The translations under genes and the position numbers were made by a program. Source: Caloramator mitchellensis (GTDB lineage: Bacteria > Bacillota > Clostridia > Clostridiales > Caloramatoraceae). Taken from it: DNA of 64,000 nucleotides. The stretch spans positions 136,501 through 200,500 of the forward strand of contig NZ_LKHP01000004.1 in the NCBI RefSeq assembly GCF_001440545.1, in the 5' to 3' direction. Below, piece by piece: positions 44,933-54,502 of the stretch. Numbering within the stretch: the first letter of the stretch is position 1; each line of letters begins with the position of its first letter. The notes beneath the pieces are model-generated. The model searched no databases, was not told the DNA's origin, and saw only the letters and a program-made list of their open reading frames with translations.

Positions 44933-45175
44933 ATGGCAGCAGGTCAAGATTTCCACGGAAGGACACAATTAGTCCCAGAAGCACATAAGGCTCTTGATAA
45001 TATGAAATATGAAATAGCTTCAGAACTTGGGGTCCCTGTATATCAGGGTTCAGAGGATTACTGGGGAAATATACCTTCAAGAGATTGCGGAAGAGTTGGC
45101 GGAACGATGGTTAAAAGACTTATAGCACTTGCAGAAAGAGAAGTTGCTAATGGAAAAATACCTGATAAACTATAA
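44933..45175 (+). CDS. Alpha/beta-type small acid-soluble spore protein
   Basis: 80 residues, one per forespore DNA-binding SASP family. Core patterns: ALDNMKYEIASELGVPVY and RDCGRVGGTMVKRLIALAE. Between them a short insert (QGSEDYWGNIPS) replaces part of the usual linker. The GPR protease site (E-[IF]A-[ST]E) is present as EIASE. AAGGAGG is 9 bases before ATG. Its own terminator follows. Confidence 0.93.
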   Translation: MAAGQDFHGRTQLVPEAHKALDNMKYEIASELGVPVYQGSEDYWGNIPSRDCGRVGGTMVKRLIALAEREVANGKIPDKL

Positions 45176-45184
45176 AGAATATCG

Positions 45185-45209
45185 AAATGCTCCCAAATAG
45201 GGAGCATTT
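45185..45209 (+). terminator. Terminator after the SASP gene
   Basis: Perfect 10-bp stem AAATGCTCCC / GGGAGCATTT with a 5-base loop, then TTATTG. Confidence 0.88.
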
Positions 45210-45282
45210 TTATTGAAAAGAATATTTATTTATTGTTATAATATAATTATTGATACAGCTTATCCAAAATGGAGGTTTTAAA

Positions 45283-45810
45283 ATGTATAGAGATACAACT
45301 GAACTGGCCGAAAATAAACTTTTAATATTATATATACTTAATAAAATAGATGCTTCAATTACTAACTCTTATCTTACGCAAATTGTTTTGGAAAACAACC
45401 TAATAAACTACTTTTCACTTCAACAGTATATTTCAGAGCTAATTGAAAGCGGATTTATTGACCTCACAAAGGAAATTAACAGGCAACTTCTAAAAATAAC
45501 ATTAAAAGGTAAAAGAACTTTAGATTTTTTTATAGATCGAATACCAGAAAATAAAACAAAAATTATAGATGCTTATCTGCTAGAAAAGGAAATTGAAGTT
45601 CAATATGAATATATTCCTAGAGCAAAATTTGAAAATATAGGAAACGATTACTTTGTAGATATTAAGCTTCTCGAAAATGATAAGATAATATTTGACCTTA
45701 GGCTTAGAACAAATTCTCTCGAAAACGCCAATACAATTTGTGAAAATTGGGAAAAAAAATATTCTCACTACTACGATACAATCTTAAAAACTCTTACGAA
45801 GGAAATATAA
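45283..45810 (+). CDS. DUF4364 family protein, winged-helix-like
   Basis: 175 residues. The N-terminal region (LAENKLLILYILNKIDASI ... SLQQYISELIESGFIDL) has the winged-helix pattern of the DUF4364 family found across Clostridia; the C-terminal half is mixed alpha/beta (VDIKLLENDKIIFDLRLR). Function unknown, DNA-binding inferred. The frame opens at 45250, but GGAGG just before ATG 45283 sets the start. Confidence 0.85.
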   Translation: MYRDTTELAENKLLILYILNKIDASITNSYLTQIVLENNLINYFSLQQYISELIESGFIDLTKEINRQLLKITLKGKRTLDFFIDRIPENKTKIIDAYLLEKEIEVQYEYIPRAKFENIGNDYFVDIKLLENDKIIFDLRLRTNSLENANTICENWEKKYSHYYDTILKTLTKEI

Positions 45811-45838
45811 ATGACTGTAGAAAAATCCACAGTCATTT
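45809..45838 (+). terminator. Terminator after the DUF4364 gene
   Basis: Perfect 10-bp stem AAATGACTGT / ACAGTCATTT with a 10-base loop and a T-run; it overlaps the stop codon. May also end the opposite gene at 45846. Confidence 0.85.
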
Positions 45839-45845
45839 TTTTCGT

Positions 45846-46022
45846 TTATTTGAAAATGTTCTTGTTTGAAGTAATCCCCATTTCTTTAGCCTTCTTAATA
45901 TAATCATTAATGATTTTTTTTGAAAATTCAACCAAAACCTTCGGAGTTTTATTTTCATACTTAATAGCAAGATAATAAAGCCTCTTTGCCTTCTCAATTT
46001 CCTCAAGAAGCTGCTCACTCAA
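45846..46022 (-). CDS. Small helical protein, weakly Spo0E-like
   Basis: 58 residues from TTG 46022 (GGGGGA, 6-7 bases upstream); almost all helix, two helices joined by ENKTPKVL. The second helix LVEFSKKIINDYIKKAKE lines up with the SQELD-x-LI-x-x-[YF] motif of Spo0E-type Spo0A phosphatases, but the SQELD Asp and Glu are not kept. A sporulation role is only a guess. It adjoins folC (47 bases). Confidence 0.5.
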   Translation of the reverse strand: MSEQLLEEIEKAKRLYYLAIKYENKTPKVLVEFSKKIINDYIKKAKEMGITSNKNIFK

Positions 46023-46069
46023 ATAAATTTCCCCCAAAAATCTCTATACAAAATATTATGCAGCTTCTG

Positions 46070-47362
46070 CTAATTTAAGACCTTCTTTAATATACTTCGT
46101 GCGTGACCTATCATATATAAAGAACCGCAGAATAATAGAACATCATTTCCTTTTACCAAGTCTAATCCCATCTTAACTGCTTCTTCTACATCCTTTGCAG
46201 CAATTGCATTCTTGCCATAAGATATAATAATGTCCCTCAACTCATAAGACTTTAAAGCTCTTGGACTATCTGGAGTCACAGTAATAAATTCATCTGAAGC
46301 TTTGAAGAGCATTTCAATCATCTTTATATATTCCTTATCCTTTAGCATCCCTACTACAATCTTAACTTTACTGCCTTCAAAATAATGTTTTACTGACTTA
46401 ACAAGCGATTCTATTCCTTGAATATTGTGACCTCCATCAAGAACTATATATGGATTTTTATTTAATATTTCAAATCTTCCTGGCCATTTTGCATTCTTTA
46501 ACCCTTCATATATCGACTTATTACTTATATTAATTCCTAAATCCCTTAATGCTTCTATCGTCATAATACTCGTTAGTGAATTATAAACTTGATGTTCTCC
46601 TAGAAGGTTTATATGCAAATTTTTATATTCTTTATAACCTGAAATGTTGAATTTTATTCCATCAACAGAATTTTGATTAATCTTTGGTATTAAGCTTTCT
46701 ACAAAATAAATTTTAGAGTTATTTTGATTTGCAACGTTTATAATTACATCTCTTGCCTCTTCCATTTGAGGATAAAGGACGAGAGGTTTATTAGGCTTTA
46801 TTATTCCTGCTTTCTCATAGGCAATTTTATCCAGAGTATCCCCCAATACATTCATATGATCATAGCTTATAGTGGTTATAACTGAAACTAAGGGATTTAC
46901 AACATTAGTAGCATCATATCTTCCTCCAAGTCCTACCTCTAGAACTACAAAATCAACCTTCTTATCATAAAAATATTTAAATGCCAATGCAGTTATTATT
47001 TCAAATTCAGTTGGGTTTTCAAAACCTTCTTTTACTATTCTTTCAATCAGCGGAATTATTAACTCTATATACTTAACCACATCCACTTCACTTATTTCGT
47101 CTTTATTAATTCTAATTCTTTCTGTAAACCTTTCTATATATGGAGAAGTATACACCCCAACTTTATACCCTTCCTCCTCCAATATGGATGATACAAAGGC
47201 AGAAGTTGAGCCTTTTCCATTAGTGCCTGCTATGTGGATAAATTTCAAGTTATCCTGAGGATTTCCCATAAGTTCGCAAAGTCTTCTAATTCTTTCAAGT
47301 CCCAGATTCATTCCGAATTTGCCAACATTTTCTATATAATTGATTGCTTCATCATATTTCAT
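46070..47362 (-). CDS. folC: Bifunctional folylpolyglutamate/dihydrofolate synthase
   Basis: Adds glutamate to folates. 430-residue Mur-ligase-family enzyme: HIAGTNGKGSTSAFVSSIL near 42 (P-loop), TSPYIERFTERI, the central VLEVGLGGRYDATNVV near 150, LDGGHNIQG near 310 and SLYMIGHAR at the end. Start ATG 47362 has GGGGGA upstream; the frame opens at 47377. Cytoplasmic and likely monocistronic with the small gene at 45846 behind it. Confidence 0.95.
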   Translation of the reverse strand: MKYDEAINYIENVGKFGMNLGLERIRRLCELMGNPQDNLKFIHIAGTNGKGSTSAFVSSILEEEGYKVGVYTSPYIERFTERIRINKDEISEVDVVKYIELIIPLIERIVKEGFENPTEFEIITALAFKYFYDKKVDFVVLEVGLGGRYDATNVVNPLVSVITTISYDHMNVLGDTLDKIAYEKAGIIKPNKPLVLYPQMEEARDVIINVANQNNSKIYFVESLIPKINQNSVDGIKFNISGYKEYKNLHINLLGEHQVYNSLTSIMTIEALRDLGINISNKSIYEGLKNAKWPGRFEILNKNPYIVLDGGHNIQGIESLVKSVKHYFEGSKVKIVVGMLKDKEYIKMIEMLFKASDEFITVTPDSPRALKSYELRDIIISYGKNAIAAKDVEEAVKMGLDLVKGNDVLLFCGSLYMIGHARSILKKVLN

Positions 47363-47500
47363 AATAATCCCCCACAATTCTTGTTATAAAATATTCTAAA
47401 TAAAATATTTGTCTAAATTTGTAACAAATAGAAAAATACTAGCATAATTTAAACTAGGAAGAAATTTATCTTCCAAAAATTATAAGAGGAGGGATAATGT

Positions 47501-47779
47501 ATGCCAAATGGTTATATCCATGGTGATCACAGCCCTTGCAGGTCAATAAAATCAGTTCTTGAAGCACTTGAAGGGCAAAAGGTAGTAATAGTTCTCAAAG
47601 GCTGCTGCGAAGAATGGGTTAAAATACTAAAGGTTTGTCATGAAGTTGTAATTGTAGAAATGATTGGTCACAAATGTAATTGCCCTGTTAAGTTTATCGA
47701 TATCGACTGTATCTGCGAAGTAATTACTGATTGTAGAGCGGTTCTCCAAAAATTTTTGGACGATGATGACTGCCATTAA
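47501..47779 (+). CDS. Small Cys-rich acidic protein, unknown
   Basis: 92 residues with ten cysteines, among them CCEEW, CNC and CIC, and an acidic His end (DDDDCH). Beta-type segments (KVVIVLKG, EVVIVEMIGH) alternate with Cys pairs. No signal peptide. GAGGAGGGATA precedes ATG. The style recalls clostridial CotX/coat-related small proteins and the gene at 38462; a spore-coat role is possible but unproven. Confidence 0.65.
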   Translation: MPNGYIHGDHSPCRSIKSVLEALEGQKVVIVLKGCCEEWVKILKVCHEVVIVEMIGHKCNCPVKFIDIDCICEVITDCRAVLQKFLDDDDCH

Positions 47780-47839
47780 TTTTATGTCCTCTGCCTTTAA
47801 AGGTAGAATCACACAATAGCTATTTAAAATATTGAAAAG

Positions 47840-47875
47840 CGACATTCATTCCCTGAAAGAAGGGGATGAATGTCG
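47840..47875. terminator. Bidirectional terminator between the Cys-rich gene and valS
   Basis: 14-bp stem with one wobble (CGACATTCATTCCC / GGGGATGAATGTCG), 8-base loop; T-tracts on both sides. Confidence 0.85.
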
Positions 47876-47887
47876 TCTTTATTTAAT

Positions 47888-50527
47888 TTACTTTAATGCT
47901 TCCAATCTTTCTAATACTTTTTTTAGCATATCCTCATACATTTCCTTCTTAGCTTTTTCCTCGTCAACAACTTTTTGCGGTGCCTTGTTTACAAAGCCAG
48001 GGTTTGAAAGCTTATTAACAACTCTTTCAACTTCCTTTTCCAGTCTCTCTTTTTCCTTTATAAGTCTTTCAATTTCCTTTTCCCTGTCGATTAAATCCTC
48101 TAGAGGAAGGAATATCTCTCCACCTGGAATTACCTTTGAAACAGCATCCTTTGGTATGTCATCGGAATTAATAAATACTATTTCTGATGCATTAGCAAGT
48201 CTTTCAAAGTATATTCTTCCATCTTCAAAGGCAGTCCTTGATTCCTCATTTGAAGGAATTAAAAGTATCTTGGCCTTTCTTGAATTTGGAACATTCATTT
48301 CAGTTCTAATATTTCTTACAGCCCTAATTGCATCTATTACATGATTCATCATTTGTTCTTCTTTATCAAAGATTCTATCTTCACTGAATTCAGGCCAGTT
48401 TGCAATTGTAATTGATGGTGTTTCATCAGTAAGATGCTTGTAAATTTCTTCTGTTATAAATGGCATGAATGGATGCAATAGTTTTAAGCTGTCAACTAAA
48501 ACTGTTTTTAGTGTAAACTGCGCTGCTGCCTTATCCTTTAAATCGTCCCCATAAAGTCTTGGCTTAATTAGTTCAATATACCAGTCGCATATTTCTGACC
48601 ATATAAAATCATATATCTTTTGTAGTGCAATTCCTAATTCAAACTTATTTAAGTTTTCAGTAACTTCTTTAACTACTTCATTTAATCTTGAAATTATCCA
48701 TTTATCTGCATTATTTAGGTTCTCAGCCTCATAATTTTGAATATTTTCATCAAGGTTCATCATTGCAAATCTTGCAGCATTCCATATTTTGTTTGCAAAG
48801 TTTCTTGCAGCCTCTACTCTTTCCATGTAGAATCTCATATCGTTTCCAGGGGAGTTTCCTGTAACTAATGTAAACCTTAAGGCATCTGCACCGTATTGGT
48901 CTATTATTTCTAGCGGGTCAATTCCATTTCCAAGTGACTTTGACATCTTCCTTCCCTGTGAGTCTCTTACTATTCCATGGATGAAAACATATTTAAATGG
49001 AACTTCTCCCATGTGTTCAATTCCTGAGAATATCATTCTTGCTACCCAGAAGAATATTATATCGTAACCGGTTACTAAAACGCTTGTTGGGTAGAAGTAC
49101 TTTAAATCCTCAGTATTTTCAGGCCAACCCAAGGTTGAGAATGGCCAAAGAGCTGAGCTAAACCATGTATCAAGGGCATCTTCATCCTGATGGATATTGT
49201 TGGAGCCACAGTGAACACATTTTGTTGCATCATCAGCCTGAACAGTTAATTTACCACAGTCATCGCAATACCAGACTGGGATTCTATGTCCCCACCAGAG
49301 CTGCCTTGATATACACCAGTCCTGTATGTTTTCCATCCAGTTAAAGTAAACCTTTGAGAACCTATCAGGTATAAATTGAACTTTTCCTTCCTTAACCGCC
49401 TTAATAGCAGGTTCTGCAAGTGGCTGCATTTTTACAAACCATTGCTTTGATAAAAGAGGTTCAACTACAGTGCTGCATCTATCGTGAGTACCTACGTTAT
49501 GATTATGCTCTTCTATTTTTATTAAAAGCCCTTGTGCCTTTAAATCGTCTATGACAGACTTTCTTGCCTCATATCTATCCATTCCCTGGTATTTTCCGGC
49601 AAGTTCGTTCATCGTTCCATCTTCATTCATAACAACAATTTGCGGTAGATTATGTCTTTGTCCTACTTCAAAGTCATTTGGATCATGGGCTGGTGTAATC
49701 TTAACAACTCCTGTTCCAAATTCCATATCAACGTATTCATCAGCAACAACCGGAATTTCTCTGTTAACCAGAGGTAAAATCAATGTCTTTCCTATTAAGT
49801 TTTTATATCTTTCATCCTTTGGATTTACTGCAACTGCAACGTCACCGAGCATAGTCTCTGGCCTTGTTGTTGCAACTATTACGTATTCTTCTCCACTTTT
49901 TGCAGGATACTTTATATGATAAAAGTTTCCTTGTTTTTCTTCATATTCTATTTCCGCATCCGAAAGGGCTGTCATACACTTTGGACACCAGTTTATTATT
50001 CTGTTCCCCTGATATATAAGTCCCTTTTCATAAAGCCTTACGAAAACTTCCCTAACTGCTCTATTTAGGCCTTCATCCATAGTAAATCTTTCCCTAGTCC
50101 AGTCGCAGGATGAACCTAGTTTCATAAGCTGTTCCTTTATTCTATTTCTATATTTGTCTGACCATTCCCAAACCTTTTCAAGAAATTTTTCTCTTCCCAT
50201 TTCCTTTTTATATAATCCCTGCTTTTCAAGTTCAGCTTCAACCTTAACCTCTGTCGCTATGCTTGCATGATCTTCGCCAGGAAGCCAAAGTGTTGAATAG
50301 CCCTGCATTCTCTTCCATCTAATTAAAACATCCTGCAGTGTATTATCAAGTGCATGACCCATATGCAGCTGGCCTGTTATGTTTGGCGGCGGTATCACAA
50401 TTGTGAAAGGCTCCTTATTCTTATCTACCTTAGGAGTAAAATACCCCTTTTCTAACCACTCGCTGTATAACCTTTCTTCAAATTCTTTAGGGTTGTAGTT
50501 CTTTGCAATATTTTTGTTATCTTCCAT
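47888..50527 (-). CDS. valS: Valyl-tRNA synthetase
   Basis: 879-residue class Ia synthetase. HIGH motif in [15 protein letters not shown] near 47, KMSKS motif in [11 protein letters not shown] near 525, zinc-type CPKC and CDDC/CVHC sites, and a C-terminal coiled coil ([15 protein letters not shown]) unique to ValRS. Charges tRNA-Val and edits misactivated threonine. Second gene behind a T-box leader at 50741-50951, so expression should rise when tRNA-Val is uncharged. Confidence 0.98.
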   Translation of the reverse strand: MEDNKNIAKNYNPKEFEERLYSEWLEKGYFTPKVDKNKEPFTIVIPPPNITGQLHMGHALDNTLQDVLIRWKRMQGYSTLWLPGEDHASIATEVKVEAELEKQGLYKKEMGREKFLEKVWEWSDKYRNRIKEQLMKLGSSCDWTRERFTMDEGLNRAVREVFVRLYEKGLIYQGNRIINWCPKCMTALSDAEIEYEEKQGNFYHIKYPAKSGEEYVIVATTRPETMLGDVAVAVNPKDERYKNLIGKTLILPLVNREIPVVADEYVDMEFGTGVVKITPAHDPNDFEVGQRHNLPQIVVMNEDGTMNELAGKYQGMDRYEARKSVIDDLKAQGLLIKIEEHNHNVGTHDRCSTVVEPLLSKQWFVKMQPLAEPAIKAVKEGKVQFIPDRFSKVYFNWMENIQDWCISRQLWWGHRIPVWYCDDCGKLTVQADDATKCVHCGSNNIHQDEDALDTWFSSALWPFSTLGWPENTEDLKYFYPTSVLVTGYDIIFFWVARMIFSGIEHMGEVPFKYVFIHGIVRDSQGRKMSKSLGNGIDPLEIIDQYGADALRFTLVTGNSPGNDMRFYMERVEAARNFANKIWNAARFAMMNLDENIQNYEAENLNNADKWIISRLNEVVKEVTENLNKFELGIALQKIYDFIWSEICDWYIELIKPRLYGDDLKDKAAAQFTLKTVLVDSLKLLHPFMPFITEEIYKHLTDETPSITIANWPEFSEDRIFDKEEQMMNHVIDAIRAVRNIRTEMNVPNSRKAKILLIPSNEESRTAFEDGRIYFERLANASEIVFINSDDIPKDAVSKVIPGGEIFLPLEDLIDREKEIERLIKEKERLEKEVERVVNKLSNPGFVNKAPQKVVDEEKAKKEMYEDMLKKVLERLEALK

Positions 50528-50542
50528 ATTATTGCCTCCTAA

Positions 50543-50719
50543 CTATTTAATAACATCAAGTATTTTTAGTGCTCCCACCGTTGAAACTATTAAGCCTATA
50601 AGCTTTAGAACAATTATTTTATTCACATTTGGTTCTATCTTTAAAACTTTAAAAACAAAGTTCACTTGATAAACCATAATTGCACCGAGTATCATTAAAG
50701 CTCCGCCAAACCAATCCAT
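50543..50719 (-). CDS. Small membrane protein between T-box leader and valS
   Basis: 58 residues with two hydrophobic helices (about 5-19 and 37-53). No family named. The open frame runs back into the leader, but GGAGGTGAAAG before ATG 50719 (MDWFGGALMILGAIMV) is a very good site. It lies 15 bases before valS and shares its T-box control. Confidence 0.72.
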   Translation of the reverse strand: MDWFGGALMILGAIMVYQVNFVFKVLKIEPNVNKIIVLKLIGLIVSTVGALKILDVIK

Positions 50720-50740
50720 TCTTTCACCTCCATATAAAAA

Positions 50741-50951
50741 GTCCCTCACCCAAAGGGCGAGGGACCGCGGTACCACCTTTATTCCAGATATCCTGGCTCT
50801 TATTAGAATAACGGAATTCCGTTCCATCCTACTCCATTTCAGACGGAAAGCTCAGAAGCTACCTTCAACAGCAATTTACTTAGAAGACCTCTCAACCGGT
50901 GGATCTTCCTCTCTGTAAGTTTTAACTGTCTACTCCTCTTCATCATTGCTT
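50741..50951 (-). promoter_or_regulatory. T-box leader (valine) with terminator
   Basis: Minus-strand RNA leader. The T-box core AAGGTGGTACCGCGG is at 50765-50779, directly followed by a terminator hairpin (GTCCCTCACCC / GGGCGAGGGAC, 50741-50765) and TTTTT. Upstream, GATGAAGAGGAGTAG near 50935-50950 begins Stem I, and AGAGAGG and GGTTGAGAGG lie in its distal part. Uncharged tRNA pairing with the T-box gives antitermination. The valine identity follows from the gene; I did not fix the specifier codon with certainty. Confidence 0.93.
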
Positions 50952-50970
50952 TTTAATATTGATTTATATA

Positions 50971-52164
50971 TTATTTTATAACTTGTTTTTCGTTTTTGTC
51001 AATAAAAAATATGTTAGAAATTATAATTCCTAAAACCGATAGCGTTATTATAGGATAAGCAACTAATTTATAGCTACCAAAGAAATCCTTCGAAATTCCT
51101 GACAATAAATTTCCTGTTATTGCGCCAATTCCGTAAGCTGTAAAAAGCATGCCGTAGTTTTGGCTATAATATTTATTACCAAAGAATTTTGAAGTCAATG
51201 AAGGTGCTATTGCAAGCCAGCCGCCAAAATTCATCCAAAACAAGCTCAAAGAAATTGTATATAAAATAATACTATTTTCAGAATAAAAAATCATCATAAT
51301 CGCAGCAATTAGAATCAAAACATAGGAAGTATTTATTGCAAATATTGGTTTTATCTTATCAGTTAAAAATCCAAAAATTGGTCTGCCAATTCCATTAAAA
51401 ATAGAGAAAAATGAAACCAGTAAGGCTACCTTTTTTGTATCAATTTTAATTATTTCCTCTCCAATAGGGCTGGTAATTCCAATTATCATCAATCCTACTA
51501 AAGTTGATATTGCAAAACATACCCATAATGCATAAAATCTAATATCTTTTAACATCTCTTTGGTGGTTATAGCGTTATCATCAACTGCACCTATCTGAAT
51601 TACATTTTCAGGAAATTTAAACGGCATCGATAATGATAAAATTAGTATTAGAAATATATTACCCATTATCCTAAATGTAATGAATGGTCCATATAAATCT
51701 ATTAACGTTTTTGCAATAGGTGCTGTTATAAATGGTGATAAGCCAAAACCAGTTAAAAGCATTCCTAGAGCCAATCCCCTTTTGTCAGGAAACCATCTTG
51801 TGACTACTGATATAGGAACTCCATAGGCTATTCCTACTCCACTCCCAGCAATGACTCCATACGTAAATATTAGCTGGTATATGTTATTAACATAGGATGA
51901 AGATATCCAGCCTAAAGCAGTCAATATTCCACCTATCCAGAGCACTTTATTAGGTTTTAATTTGTATTGTAATTTGCCTCCAAACGGCATTAAAAAGGCA
52001 TAAAAGGCTAGGAATACCATGAATGGTAGTCCGCTTTGAGTAGAAGATAAACCTAACATATTTTCTAAAGGTTTTCTAAAGATACTCCAAGAATAAACCG
52101 TTCCTAAGCAAATAAAAATTATAATTCCTAATATCACATAAAGCCATCTTACATTTCTTTTCAT
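50971..52164 (-). CDS. MFS transporter, oxalate/formate-antiporter-like
   Basis: 397 residues with twelve predicted helices. Helix 1 begins RWLYVILGIIIFICLGTVYSWSIFRKPLE, typical of the OFA (oxalate:formate antiporter) family; GVGIAYGVPISVVTRWFPDKRGLALGML and RPIFGFLTDK are the MFS loop motifs. Substrate unknown (monocarboxylates are usual for this family). 14 bases from the second MFS gene, so co-transcribed. Confidence 0.85.
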   Translation of the reverse strand: MKRNVRWLYVILGIIIFICLGTVYSWSIFRKPLENMLGLSSTQSGLPFMVFLAFYAFLMPFGGKLQYKLKPNKVLWIGGILTALGWISSSYVNNIYQLIFTYGVIAGSGVGIAYGVPISVVTRWFPDKRGLALGMLLTGFGLSPFITAPIAKTLIDLYGPFITFRIMGNIFLILILSLSMPFKFPENVIQIGAVDDNAITTKEMLKDIRFYALWVCFAISTLVGLMIIGITSPIGEEIIKIDTKKVALLVSFFSIFNGIGRPIFGFLTDKIKPIFAINTSYVLILIAAIMMIFYSENSIILYTISLSLFWMNFGGWLAIAPSLTSKFFGNKYYSQNYGMLFTAYGIGAITGNLLSGISKDFFGSYKLVAYPIITLSVLGIIISNIFFIDKNEKQVIK

Positions 52165-52178
52165 AAGCTCCTCCCCTT

Positions 52179-53330
52179 TTATAGTTTATTATCTACAGAA
52201 TTCATTATTTTTAGCAAGGTTAATAGTGAAATTATTAATGAAATTGGAATCAAAAAGAAAGTTAAGTAGGTTCCTATTCTATCATTCAAATATCCTACTA
52301 AAAAGCTCAAAATCATATTTATACTAGATGTTGCTGCTATTATTATTCCAAGTATATATGTCTTCCCGATTTTAAAAGTATTGTTAACTATCACAACAAT
52401 TGTTGGGAAACCAATGGAAAAGAAAAATCCTGAAATAGAAATCAATATAATGTATTTCTCCCTTCCAATTAATCCTAAAGTAAATAATGTAGCAGCAACT
52501 GAAAAGAAAAATATTAACGAGTTAAAATATCCAAACCTTTCTACAATAAAACCGCCTAAAAACCTTCCTATAGTAAAAACTAAAAAGAAAAGCGAAAGAT
52601 ATGCTGATGCTCTTAATGTATCAAATTTATAATTAGTTATCATAAAATTAGCAAACCAGTTTGATATTGATAATTCTGAGAATACATAAAGACCAAGAGC
52701 AATTATAAACAGAAATACTTTCTTATTCCTAATAACATTAATAAACTTAACTTCTTCATCTTCATTTTCAATTTCCACCTGTGGAAATCGAATAAAGAAA
52801 AAAATAACTAATAGTAATGAAAATATAATTCCATTCCAAAAATATAGTGTTCTCCATGCAACTCCATTTTTTAGAAAAATTCCAGTGAATCTTTGACCCA
52901 TAGATGTTCCAAATCCATAACAAAAATGTGTTAAATTCATCAAAATAGCTTGATAACTTGCGAATAGTATAGGAATTATTGAGTTTGTTCCTATTGAAAA
53001 TAATGAAACTCCTAAATTAAAAATAAACATAGCTAATAGCAAAATATAAAAATTAGGAGCCCAACTTAAAATCAAAAATGACAAAATAATCAATATTAAA
53101 CTAAAAAAATATGCCCTCCTATGGCCATGTTTCTGAATCAATATACCACCAACATACTGGAATAATATATACCCTAATGATGACACAGTAAGCATTATTC
53201 CTATCATGCTGTTGTTAATATTAAAATCATCTTTAAATATAGGTATAAATAAACCTCTCATGTTCTCCGAAAAACCAACTATTATCATAAAAATAAAAAT
53301 ATAAATTATTGCTACTATATTTATCTTCAT
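52179..53330 (-). CDS. MFS transporter
   Basis: 383 residues, twelve helices, with MFS features such as GGILIQKHGHRRAYF (loop 2-3) and IGRFLGGFIVERFG (loop 8-9). It is only distantly like its neighbour at 50971. AGAGGTGG before ATG 53330 decides the start. Divergent from the ABC importer operon (gap 53331-53443, AT-rich, with no clear operator). The shared region hints at common control, but no substrate is apparent. Confidence 0.82.
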   Translation of the reverse strand: MKINIVAIIYIFIFMIIVGFSENMRGLFIPIFKDDFNINNSMIGIMLTVSSLGYILFQYVGGILIQKHGHRRAYFFSLILIILSFLILSWAPNFYILLLAMFIFNLGVSLFSIGTNSIIPILFASYQAILMNLTHFCYGFGTSMGQRFTGIFLKNGVAWRTLYFWNGIIFSLLLVIFFFIRFPQVEIENEDEEVKFINVIRNKKVFLFIIALGLYVFSELSISNWFANFMITNYKFDTLRASAYLSLFFLVFTIGRFLGGFIVERFGYFNSLIFFFSVAATLFTLGLIGREKYIILISISGFFFSIGFPTIVVIVNNTFKIGKTYILGIIIAATSSINMILSFLVGYLNDRIGTYLTFFLIPISLIISLLTLLKIMNSVDNKL

Positions 53331-53443
53331 AATATCCACCTCTAAATTTTGTTCAATTATATTATTACAGTTTAATTTTATAGTGTCAAATGCACATTAG
53401 TATTCATATTATAAAATAACATAAATCTATTATGGAGGTATAT

Positions 53444-54460
53444 ATGAAAAAATATCTTAAACTAGTTTCTTTAGCTCTAATACTTTTCTCTACTATTTCG
53501 TTTATTTCATGTAATAAACCTAAAAATACTGAGCTTACAAAGATTAGGCTTAACGAAGTTGTGCGTTCAATCTTTTATGCACCTATGTATGCTGCAATAA
53601 ATAAGGGCTTCTTTAAGGAGGAGGGGCTTGAAATAGAGCTTTCGACTGGACAGGGTGCAGATAAAACAATGCAGCAGGTTTTATCGAAGAATGCAGATAT
53701 AGGTTTTTGTGGTCCTGAACAAGTTATTTACCTATATAATCAGGGAAGAGATGACTATGCCGTATTATTCGCACAGTTAACTAAAAGGGATGGAAGTTTC
53801 CTTGTTGGAAGAAATAAAGAAGAAGATTTTAAATGGGAGAGTTTAAGAGGAAAGACTGTTATTGGCGGAAGACCTGGTGGAGTTCCAGAAATGACATTAG
53901 AATATGTTCTAAGAAATCATGGTATAGCTCCAAATAAAGACATACAAATTATAACCAATCTTGCATTTACAGCAACTGCTCAAGCCTTTAAATCTGGAAC
54001 CGGTGATTATGTTGCTCTATTTGAACCAACAGCAAGCATGCTGGAAAAGGAAGGCGGAAGTTATATTGTAGCTTCTGTCGGAAAGGCTTCTGGGGAAATA
54101 CCTTATACTTGTTTCTTTACAACAAAATCATATCTAGAAAATTATCCTGACATAATTCAAAGATTCACAAATGCAATTTATAAGGGTCAGCTCTGGGTAG
54201 AATCACATAATTCTAAGGAAATTGCTGATGCTGTTATAGATTTCTTCCCAGGTTCAGATATAGAACTTTTAACAACTGTTGTTGAAAGATATAAGGCTCA
54301 GGATACATGGGCAAAAAATCCTATTTTAAAAGAAGAAGCATTAAGTAGACTTATGGATATAATTCAAAGTTACAATTCTGAACTTTTACCTTCAAGGCCG
54401 CCTTATGAAAAAATAGTTACAAATAAATTTGCTGAAGAAGCTATAAAAAATATCAAATAG
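53444..54460 (+). CDS. ABC importer lipoprotein, SsuA/THI5-like substrate-binding
   Basis: 338-residue periplasmic-type binding protein, lipid-anchored: signal MKKYLKLVSLALILFSTI then lipobox FISC with Cys near 23. The NMT1/THI5 family pattern is clear: FYAPMYAAINKGFFKEEGLE, QVLSKNADIGFCGPEQVI and LRGKTVIGGRPGG. Relatives bind sulfonates, nitrate, taurine or thiamine precursors; the ligand cannot be told, and there is no TPP riboswitch upstream. Start set by TGGAGG before ATG 53444. Confidence 0.88.
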   Translation: MKKYLKLVSLALILFSTISFISCNKPKNTELTKIRLNEVVRSIFYAPMYAAINKGFFKEEGLEIELSTGQGADKTMQQVLSKNADIGFCGPEQVIYLYNQGRDDYAVLFAQLTKRDGSFLVGRNKEEDFKWESLRGKTVIGGRPGGVPEMTLEYVLRNHGIAPNKDIQIITNLAFTATAQAFKSGTGDYVALFEPTASMLEKEGGSYIVASVGKASGEIPYTCFFTTKSYLENYPDIIQRFTNAIYKGQLWVESHNSKEIADAVIDFFPGSDIELLTTVVERYKAQDTWAKNPILKEEALSRLMDIIQSYNSELLPSRPPYEKIVTNKFAEEAIKNIK

Positions 54461-54483
54461 CATCCTCGCTCCTGCGAGGATGC
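54460..54483 (+). terminator. Intercistronic hairpin after the binding-protein gene
   Basis: Perfect 10-bp stem GCATCCTCGC / GCGAGGATGC with a 4-base loop and no T-tract. It sits between the binding protein and the ATPase genes, a place where such hairpins usually stabilise the upstream message so that binding protein is made in excess. Confidence 0.7.
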
Positions 54484-54502
54484 ACTTTAAGGGGGGATAA
54501 TA

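Noticed and set aside
45833-46018. 61-codon minus-strand frame overlapping the small gene at 45846
   Set aside because: Basic, low-complexity composition and poorer start context than the other frame, which has GGGGGA before TTG.
53331-53443. TPP riboswitch before the THI5-like ABC operon
   Set aside because: No CUGAGA or related TPP core sequence is seen, so thiamine-precursor transport is not supported.
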